Origin: Elysia chlorotica
Lineage: Eukaryota > Mollusca > Gastropoda > Plakobranchidae
Direction of reading: 5' to 3'
Assembly: GCA_003991915.1 (NCBI GenBank)
Contig: RQTK01000925.1
Coordinates: 4,025-68,024, forward strand
DNA: 64,000 nt
In this document: positions 31,905 through 64,000 of the stretch, piece after piece
Position numbering within the stretch: the stretch's first letter is position 1
How the letters are laid out: each line of letters begins with the position of its first letter
Translations under genes and position numbers: made by a program
The notes under the pieces: model-generated
Told to the model about the DNA's origin: nothing
Seen by the model: the letters and a program-made list of their open reading frames with translations, nothing else
The model's database searches: none

Positions 31905-31905
31905 T
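31077..31905. repeat. Triplet arrays flanking an assembly gap
   Basis: A pure (TAG)n run at 31077-31144 runs straight into N at 31145. After the N block ends at 31765, an (ATG)n array continues to about 31905, with a short GGTGGTAATGG interruption near 31795-31820. The gap was probably left because the triplet array could not be assembled, so its size is not reliable. Confidence 0.9.
31145..31765. other. Assembly gap (621 N)
   Basis: Undetermined bases between two triplet-repeat arrays. Readings that cross it are not genes. Confidence 1.
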
Positions 31906-31937
31906 AGTAACATTGCATAGGCCCGCATCATGCCTTA

Positions 31938-32021
31938 GCGCATCACAGGAGTGATGCGCGGCTTCTAGCCCCTCTTTTCCTCTCCGCAGTAACATTCAAT
32001 TTCCGTCATGGTGTGACGTCA
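31938..32021 (+). promoter_or_regulatory. Candidate RPAP1 promoter: hairpin plus CRE
   Basis: A perfect 9-bp inverted repeat with a 4-base loop (GCGCATCAC-AGGA-GTGATGCGC) lies at 31938-31959, and a perfect cAMP-response palindrome TGACGTCA at 32014-32021. The block is GC-richer than its surroundings. It is 2.2 kb upstream of the RPAP1 start codon, whose exon appears to begin at a splice acceptor (34238), so a non-coding first exon must lie somewhere upstream. The link to RPAP1 is inference. Confidence 0.3.
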
Positions 32022-32275
32022 CTGAGTTATCTAGTGCTATTATTAGAAATCTGCGGGTAGAAAAAGAAAAAAGACTGCTATGAACTGATTTTTTCCTTTC
32101 TAGCTTGAGCTCTTTCGATTTCTCTCTCATGAATGTTCAATCTCAAGCCTGTCTTCACTCTTCAGTTCAAACATCAATGCGAGTCAGTAAGTCAAGATTC
32201 CGAACTGACCACCAATATTCTGAGGTAAAAATCCTCTATAGTCTCAATAGAAAAATCTATTAATAGAAATCACTT

Positions 32276-32347
32276 GTAGTGTGCCTCAATGATCGTGTAA
32301 TCAGAGAATTTACACTGTCAGATTACACAATCATCGAGGCACACTAC
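32276..32347. repeat. 27-bp inverted repeat with 18-base loop
   Basis: The left arm 32276-32302 (GTAGTGTGCCTCAATGATCG then TGTAATC) pairs with the right arm 32321-32347 at 25 of 27 positions. The predicted hairpin is long and stable, and nothing around it explains it. Confidence 0.85.
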
Positions 32348-32559
32348 AATAACTTGAATAAGTTATTACTGTCTAGAGATCTAGGGAGTTCGTTGATGAA
32401 AATAAACGTAAATCCCCAGAGTGGGGAGGTTAGAGTTCATATGTTCCATCAAAACAAATTATGCAATGGAGCAATGAGTTGGAGGACTCAAATAAATGAA
32501 ATGCACATTTCGCATTTCGGAGATTATGACTTTTCGATGCTACACTCTGACATCATTTT

Positions 32560-33960
32560 ATAATATTCCCATGAAACTTAAACTACCAACTAACCAAGTC
32601 TGTATGTGTGTATGATGTGACTGCTCTTAGCAAAGTAAATCCTAGTAAGTTATGTGACCCAGACAAACTGTAACCGCGAGATTGCTGACATTTTTACTTC
32701 TAAACCTATATTTGTAGCACATGTCACTAGAAAGAAGTACAATTCGTAGGCTTTCGAAAACTGCTGGCAAAGCGATTCCAGTGCCTTAAGAGAAGGAAAT
32801 GGAGATCATTAACGATTTTAGACCTGTGGCATTGACACCCTTTGTGATAAAATGTTTTGAAAAAAATAATGTTACGCTTTATAATCCTAAATGGTGTTAA
32901 AAAAACTTGATCCTTGTTAATTCACCTATAAACAACATAGAAATGTAGGAGGCACATGTATTTTGCTCACAATAGTGTCCAGAAGAAAAAGAACATTATG
33001 TTCGTCTCTTATTCAACCATAACAATCCAACCTCACATTATGGTCAAAGGGCTCTCTGGCATGAAAGTAGACATTTATAAGTGTTATTTTTTGAGTCTTA
33101 GATTTTTCAAAAAATCTACCCGAGTATGTAAGGCTGATCAGAACTTGTTCAGATCCCAGGGATGTGTACTATTACCAACATTGTACACCATATACACTAA
33201 GGAGTACAGAAGTCACCACAACAGTACACGGCTCATTAAATTTGCAGATGACTCAGTTCTATAAGGGCTTATTTCAGTCTCTAATATTGAGTCGAACAAT
33301 TTACCAACTGGTGTAAAGATAACTATCTAGTATTGAATGTTAGAAAAAACAAAAGAATTCATTGTCGACTTTTGCATAAAGAAAGCTCCAATAATGCCCC
33401 TAAAAATCGAAGATGTGGCTATTGAAATTGTCCATACCTTATATCTCGGTCTGACCATTGCCATGTAGACACACTATGTATAAGATAAATAGAAGGCTGT
33501 TCTTCCTTAAGAAATTGAACAAATTTAATGTATCAAAAGATATGCATGCCTTTTAGAGTTCACACATTCAAAGTGCAATGTCTTTTTGGGATAAATTGTT
33601 GGGGTTGCAGTAAAACAAGTGGGGACTGTTCGCATATTGATAAATTAATACTCAAAGTCAAAGCTGAGAAAGTTGTCAGAAAGGAATTGCCATCTGTAGA
33701 TCTATGCACTCTATGAAAGAAACTATATTGTCAAGTGTTATTAATGATAAAAGACCAAAGCCACCCTTTATTCAACGAGTACATGCATCATTGCATGACA
33801 TTGAAGAGGACAGGGAAAATAGTAACAATTAAGGCAAGAACTGAGAGATATCGCAAATCTTTTCATCCCAGATAATCGCAGTTGGGGTGCACTATGTAAT
33901 CTATAAATAATAAAGCATCTATGTACTTTTGTCATGAGATGGTTAATTTAATCCATCTAT
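32560..33960 (+). mobile_element. Degenerate LINE remnant of the same family as 28 kb
   Basis: Scattered plus-strand readings follow the reverse transcriptase order: NDFRPVALTPFVIKCFEK near 32810, QGCVLLPTLYTIYTKEYRSH near 33160, LIKFADDSVL near 33235 (the catalytic F-A-D-D motif), KEFIVDF...KKAPIMPLKIED near 33350, and YLGLTI near 33440. The thumb text matches the 28-kb element. Many stops and frameshifts break it. It lies just upstream of RPAP1 in the same orientation. Confidence 0.75.
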
Positions 33961-34268
33961 TTCATCTATGCCCAGAGAAATTTCCAAACTGGATGAGTAA
34001 AGTTTATCTTATAAATCTTATATTATAGACCTTTGACATGATGAAGCATATATGCCTAGTATGTACATTAATTAAATGAAAACAAATTAAGAAGCACTTT
34101 GTAATATGATGAATCTAGATAGATGTTGCATTACATATAATGCCCAATCCTTTCTCAAAGCAAAATGGAATATCACAAATTAAAAGTGAAAGTTTTCATG
34201 CTTCACTATTTTCACAATATGTATTTTTTATCCCTCCAGCAAGACTCAATTATATCTACATGTAAGAG

Positions 34269-58678
<24,410 letters not shown>

Positions 58679-61180
58679 TCATAGATTTAAATCAAGATAT
58701 TAATATTTGTTTCCAACATGAACAGTCTGAGTAAGCAAACATGCTAACACAAGCACTTAAAATTGTTTATTTTGGGGTTTAAATGAGGTCTGGAGGTTCA
58801 TCTTGTGCTTATCTCTCAAATATTACACATCATTCTACTCACCTCAAAATTTCCACCGCTAGGGCCAGGGGGCCTAATGATTTTCCTTCTCTGTTTGATA
58901 GGAAGAGGGTAGGCAGAGAATCATTATGTTGGACATCATTTTCTCTGTACTGGGTATTGACACAAGAAAACTAAAGTTCTTGAGGTTTAAGCAATGAGTG
59001 CGGAGAGCTGGAACCGATCAACTTTGTTAAATCTTTTCTGGTTTGAACCAATATGCTGCATGTTGAGCCTTATGTCCATAAGATAATTTTGTGTGTTTTT
59101 TTTATTGTTGTTTTTTCTATAATCACTGCTGTTAAAATTGTAGAAAGCCAGGTGTTTATCAATGGGATCTACACCTTTCATGTAGATGTTGTTATAGAGG
59201 ACAGACTCTGATCTTGTTATTCCTTCATTTGTCCTTCTCATCCCTTTTCTTTGTTTTTGTTATTAAAAATAATGGCGGATGAATTGTATTTTCTCTCAAA
59301 ACACCTGTTTTTGTCTTCTGTTTTTTTGGGTGTGTATCATTGAAGGTGCAAGAAGTGGGAGGGAAGATGGATGGCTTTAAAAAAAAATCGTTTATAAACT
59401 TTAATAAAAAAAAAAATGTAAACCTGAGCCAGGTTGCTGGATTGTTTGTTATTTGTTTTTGCTTTTTTAAATATTTAAATGCTTTTTTGTACAGTATACT
59501 CTTTACTCTAAGGATACATCTATGCATTTATTACACAAAGTTTTAAAAAGAGATTTCTCTAACTATATTTAATAGGCATTTCAGGAATTTAAATAGCATG
59601 GTGTCTGGACATTTTAATAGAACAATCAATAATGCTTCATATTTTTTTGTTTTAAGTTAAGAGTATTCCAAAAAAACCCGCAAAAAAACATAGAAAGATA
59701 AAGAAATGAAAGTAATATACAAGACTGCATTGAAATTTGAATATTTCGTTTAACTTTAATGTAAGAATCTATACTGTTTAAAGTTTTATCCTTCTAAATA
59801 TTAAAAGTTATTAAAAGTTACAAATCACCTCTTTTTCGAGTATATAACTGATTAGTTGACCCTTGAACTGTTTGGATAAAATCCATCCATTTAAGATGTT
59901 AAGAGGTTGGCTTATGCTTTGACCTCTGGTTTCCTATGCGTTTCAATCAGTTGTAATATTTGTTGCATTTTTTCTGCATCATTTTAAGTGCAATTAAATT
60001 ATATCAAATTCTGAAATTGAGTCTTAAAACTCACTTGTCTCCTATTGTTTACATGATTCTAAGGAGTTTCGCCTATAACGTCAGAAGCTTTCAACTATGA
60101 AACATCTGCTTTAATCCTTTGAGCCGTGGCGCCCTGGCAGTATTTTGGTATTTATATACCTAGGCTCCTGAACTTAAAATAGTTTCTAGGCCCACAATGT
60201 CTATCATCAAAATACACGTATGTGTTCACTGATGTGTTACTGTGTAGTTCTGGTCCATTCTAGATTTAGATCTACAGGTCAGGTGCTCAGTAAAATAAAA
60301 TCTCCACTCGGGCTGAAAATAGAGCTTCCTTGCAAGATCAGGAACGAGAATGCCCTGAAATGATTATTTTTTTACTCAGTAATAAGGTAGTGCTGACGTG
60401 TTGGAATAGATGAAATGCATATTTAATCTGTTAAGCAAATCCTCAATAGATTCAGTCGTCAGAGTATAAGACTATAACCACTGTTATGGAAAAGTGAGCG
60501 TTGTTAGAGATAAAAGACATTACAGGTCCATGTTTCGATCAAACAAAATGTAAATACATGGTGAAGTGAATGGTTTAATAACTTTAATCATTAACGAAAT
60601 AAATGTCATTTGCAGGTTTCATTATATTTCGTAAATTTTTTTTACTGTAGTGACACTTGAGTGGAATCTATTTAAAAAAAAACATGTCATTGTCTGTATG
60701 TATGCAACTACATGTATTTATTTTTTTGTAATTATAGATTTGAGGCAAGTTAGTTTTACATTGAAATTCATGGGCACAATTTGGAAATAGGCCTGCCCTG
60801 AGTGTTAAAAGTTAGCAAGAACGTTTTGATAAGTTGACAGCTGCTTAAGCTGAATATTATTTAATGGGAGAACTATTTCTTATGATACACGATCCCTTGT
60901 GTATTAAACCAGCTTTAAAGAAATTTTAATTATTGGTCAGGATATTTACAGAAAACGGAAAGATTGAATAATGTTTTGTCGTTGTCTTGGCATTATTATG
61001 GCCACAAGACAGTCCCTAAGTACAGGTAACCTAAATTTCATTGATTTAACTGTCTATTGTTTCTTTCGTGGGAAACGCACAATGCCATGACCTAGCCATT
61101 TAGCATCCAATGAACACATGGTTCACATAAATTAAAAACAAAAGAAGTGATTTAATGTGCTGCAGAACTATAATGTTGCC
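58679..61180. other. Intergenic sequence after RPAP1
   Basis: This begins with the RPAP1 3' untranslated region; the first AATAAA I see is at about 59403. A short minus-strand reading at 59241-58987 contains GVDPIDKHLAFYNF, faintly like a piggyBac C-terminal motif, too weak to call. The rest, 59.4-61.2 kb, is AT-rich with no recognised gene, array or element. Confidence 0.45.
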
Positions 61181-61400
61181 AATAAGCAAGATAGCTCAGT
61201 CGGTGGAGTGCAATGCCTCTAATCTGTTGGTTCCGGATTCCAAGCATGATCGTGTAGTCTTGTCCCCTACTTATTATAATATCCGTGACAGTACATTTTC
61301 ACTATGAACGACTGAGACATAATATCTGACATTCCCGCTCCCTTCTCTGTGTTACAGCTCGAGTTAGTTTTGGGCCTCGTCCACAGAAGTCTAGATCTAG
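61180..61400 (+). mobile_element. Diverged SINE with a third kind of head
   Basis: The head AAGATAGCTCAGTCGGTGGA is strongly tRNA-like at the A box, with a degenerate B box GGTTCCGGATTCC. The downstream body keeps ACGACTGAGACATAATATCT, CATTCCCGCTCCC and TTTTGGGCCTCGTCCACA in the order of the shared SINE body. No tRNA acceptor stem can be formed, so this is not a tRNA gene. Confidence 0.55.
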
Positions 61401-61744
61401 TTGATGACGATGGACGTTACAAAATCGACAAGTAAATTAAGTTTATTAGCATTGGAAAATTAGGTATAAAATTTTTTATGAAAAATCTATGAAGACAATT
61501 GTACTGTGTTACGCATGGTGCAATTTCGATAACTAGCCATCATAAGATAAGATTGATTATCGAACTGGGTCCGGCTACAAGAACTAGATGTAGTAGCTTA
61601 CGCTTGAAATTTAGCAATTGATTAATATCGAGCGAGTTAGCCAGCAATCGAACGCCAATGATGAACATCAATCGATGCTTATTAGGCCTACTGAATAATT
61701 GGTAGGCTACATACAAAAATATATACATGTATATATAGATTAGA

Positions 61745-61925
61745 GTTTGGTTTGCTGGTTTCTTACCGTCCAACTTAAGCAACTAGGCTATATCGCGAAC
61801 ATGTCCTAGACAAACCTCTGACAATTACATTTAAACATGTCATGTTATTCTTACACCGACTTAATCAGTAAGCCAGGGGCAAAATCCGACAAACAAGTTT
61901 GCCTGATCGTGGGTTAGAATCGATT
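61745..61925 (-). mobile_element. Decayed SINE, minus orientation
   Basis: The minus strand keeps CCACGATCAGG (type 2 head trait), TTAAGTCGGTGTAAGAATAA, TTGTCAGAGGTTTGTC and GATATAGCCTAG, in body order and with losses in the centre. An old copy. Confidence 0.55.
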
Positions 61926-62810
61926 ACCGTTCTAATGGACGTCTTGCGCTTTATCTTTTGATCTAACTTATAAATACGCATACATTTGGAAAATAGATCA
62001 ACATAAGCAAACTTATGGGTAAGTGAAGAACATAATCCTCTCTCTTTTTAATAGGCTTGTTGTGGAAGCAACTTTTAAATGAGACCAATATTATAATTGC
62101 TATTGCTCTGACACCAACAGGCACTGGCGAAGCATCTTATTTAATATTAGCGGGTTGGATAGTTTTATGTTTTTGTTGTTGTTGTTACTACTGATGTAGG
62201 TTGTCTTTAAGAGGAGGGAAGGGGCATGATGCTGTGCGGAGATCAACATGTAGCAAAAAAGAAATTGAAATGAAACATATTAAAGAAGCAGAAGGGATGG
62301 ACATTATTTATGTAGGTCTTTTTAAAACAAAAAGAGAAGCGCGGAGGGAAGGAGAAGACGAAGATAAGCTTCACGTCGGCACTGGCAAAAATCACAGACA
62401 TCATCTAAGGTTTTCACACATCGATGCATCCCATTCTGATTTGCAAAGGCAGCTTTCCCCCTTGAGACTGTCTTCATTCACAGATACTCACGCCATAATT
62501 GGTGCTTTAAAGATAAACACTGGATTCTGGGTCACATCAATCAATATTTGATTAAGGCGGTTGCGTTTGATTTGCCCAGCCAAGATTCTATAACAGGAAA
62601 CGGCACGTTGTGTAGCTTGGATGTCGATCCCAAGGAATTGTTTTAAAATCAAGGAGAGAACAAAACACACACACACAGAGTTGTAGACTTGGAGTTCACT
62701 GACCGCTTGCGTGTCGGTGTATTTATTTTCTTCTCTTCCCGCAGTTTGAACGTATTTAAAAATGTTGAATCATTGAGCTGTGTCTGCATAGCCTTGTTGC
62801 GTGCGCTGTG

Positions 62811-63082
62811 GCTCCCCTCGAGTTGGTTGGTTGGTTGGTTGGTTGGGTTTTAACGTCCAACGTCAGCAACTTATAGGCTATATCGTGGACGGACCCCAAG
62901 ACGGACGTCTGACAATTTTATGTGCTGCCACACACACACTGACTCCTGTCTCAGCCGGTCACATTATACTGATACCGACCCAACCAGTAGGGATTGCAAC
63001 AGCCAGGATTCGAACTCGGGACCTTTTGCGTCGGAAGCCGATGTTCTACCCCTGGGCCACCGCGCCCCCCGCTCCCCTCGAG
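62811..63082 (-). mobile_element. tRNA-derived SINE, type 1 head, with 12-bp target duplication
   Basis: A minus-orientation copy with all parts: GGGGGGCGCGGTGGCCCAGG head, B box GAGTTCGAATCC, TTGGGTCGGTATCAGTATAA, the body, and GACGTTAAAACCC followed by AACC repeats as its tail. Both sides carry a perfect copy of GCTCCCCTCGAG (62811-62822 and 63071-63082). The perfect duplication and low divergence mark it as the youngest-looking copy in the window. Confidence 0.92.
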
Positions 63083-63409
63083 ATAATCAGAGGAATGGTG
63101 GCGCGAAATCAGTGCGAGGGCATGTAGGCTACTATGACTGCACATTATTGTAGAGTTATTCGGAAAAAAATACCCCCTAAACCTTCAAATTCGAAATTGT
63201 GCCTATGAAGAATTACAAGACAGAAAACCTCTACTGATCGAATATGCATCGTATTTTTGGCATTTAATAGACAAACGTACCAGTATCACACAATTCTCCT
63301 GCGTGCTGTGTGTTAGGTATACATGTAGTAAAAATCAGTAGGCTAAGCTAATATGGTGGACTATCGCAGTAGCAGTATTGGCTATAGGCCTTTAACCGAA
63401 TTTGGTTCG

Positions 63410-63675
63410 AAACGTTTTTGTAATAATTGAGAGGTCCCTGGCTCGAAACCCTCGATCGTTAAAAAATAATTATAATTATTTGTACTATTTCGTTCCATAC
63501 TGTTTGGGTCGATGTCAGTAAAATGAGACCGGTTGAGACAGAAGTCGTGGTATCCCCGTGCTATCTCTGTGTGGCAGCATGTAACCTACGAATTTCAGTT
63601 GTTGGTCTTGGGAACCACCCACAATATACTGTAGCCTATATTTATAGTGCTGACGTTGGACGCTAAGCAACAGAC
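63410..63675 (+). mobile_element. SINE with unclear head
   Basis: The body is clear: TGTTTGGGTCGATGTCAGTA, GAGACAGAAGTCGTGGTATC, TGTGTGGCAGCATGTAAC, CAATATACTGTAGCCTATAT and GTGCTGACGTTGGACGCTAA. The head region (63415-63470) has GGTCCCTGGCTCGAAACCC, a B-box-like piece that matches neither the type 1 nor the type 2 head well. Confidence 0.65.
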
Positions 63676-63966
63676 TGAAACTCACAGTTCGTTTAGGTAA
63701 TGACCAACATTACCCAAATGCAATGTACCTTAACATAGTCGACGTGCAAGGGTTAGTACCCCGACGACTCGGATGGTGATACCGTCTTATATACTGGCAC
63801 AGCAGAGTAACAAGAGTGAGACTAAAAAAAATCAAAACCGGCGTCCATATAAGGCCTTCCCTTTCCTGGGCCCATGTGCTACACCCACATTATGTATGGC
63901 ACTTGGGATATTTCAACATGACAGCAAAATTGAGAAATAATATTATAATATAGCGAAAAGGGGTGG

Positions 63967-63972
63967 NNNNNN
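63967..63972. other. Assembly gap (6 N)
   Basis: Six undetermined bases in a G-rich stretch close to the window end. Confidence 1.
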
Positions 63973-64000
63973 GGGGAGGTATTAGGACACAAATAACATA

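Noticed and set aside
31051-31995. Readings that cross the N block
   Set aside because: They consist of triplet-repeat translation and undetermined bases.
58987-59241. Minus-strand reading with GVDPIDKHLAFYNF as a piggyBac C-terminus
   Set aside because: Only one short motif is suggestive and the rest is low-complexity Asn/Lys; too weak to annotate.
61185-61250. Possible tRNA gene (good A box, AGCTCAGTCGGTGGA)
   Set aside because: No acceptor stem pairing and a broken B box, and the sequence leads straight into a SINE body.
62201-62551. 116-codon plus-strand reading
   Set aside because: No family features, no clear splice context and ordinary composition; probably chance.

Overview
This is a 64 kb piece of an invertebrate nuclear genome. 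It is AT-rich, split by introns, and crowded with microsatellites, minisatellites, tRNA-derived SINEs and decayed LINEs. The SINE and LINE types and the general texture suggest a mollusc, most likely a gastropod; this is inference, since no marker gene fixes the species. No rRNA, true tRNA, CRISPR, LTR element or virus-like element was seen. Two runs of N (31145-31765 and 63967-63972) are assembly gaps.

Three host genes are supported. (1) A C2H2 zinc-finger gene runs on the minus strand from about 11.4 kb down to 2.3 kb. I rebuilt it as four exons whose phases all agree: an unstructured N-terminal exon, two short acidic/serine-rich exons, and a large last exon with about 17 fingers. (2) The mitochondrial ribosomal protein gene MRPL11 (uL11m), plus strand, 22565-26742, has five exons and 192 residues. 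(3) RPAP1 (RNA polymerase II-associated protein 1), plus strand, 34269-58678, has 31 coding exons and 1389 residues, about the same as the human protein. MRPL11 and RPAP1 lie head to tail on the same strand; nothing suggests joint regulation.

Layout: 1-1460 is AT-rich sequence; 1465-2290 holds a SINE remnant and an 89-bp array; 2346-11405 is the zinc-finger gene, whose introns are packed with arrays, SINEs and a foldback element; 11.5-22.5 kb is gene-poor, with a nested SINE pair caught in a 1.6-kb tandem duplication, another duplication near 19-20 kb, and several minisatellites; 22.5-27.3 kb is MRPL11; 27.9-34.2 kb holds two LINE remnants, a piggyBac-like remnant, a gap inside triplet arrays and a possible RPAP1 promoter; 34.2-58.7 kb is RPAP1, with LINE remnants in introns 9, 11 and 20 and SINEs in introns 8 and 26; 58.7-64 kb is intergenic with four SINE copies.

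The most unusual region is the zinc-finger gene. Tandem duplication has struck its splice signals and coding sequence repeatedly: about 20 tandem copies of what appears to be the last exon's 3' splice site (4353-5735), a duplicated 5' splice site (10045-10361), a nine-copy 24-bp coding array, one in-frame 48-bp duplication and two frame-breaking 40-bp duplications. The SINEs are also notable: one shared body is joined to at least two different tRNA-like heads.
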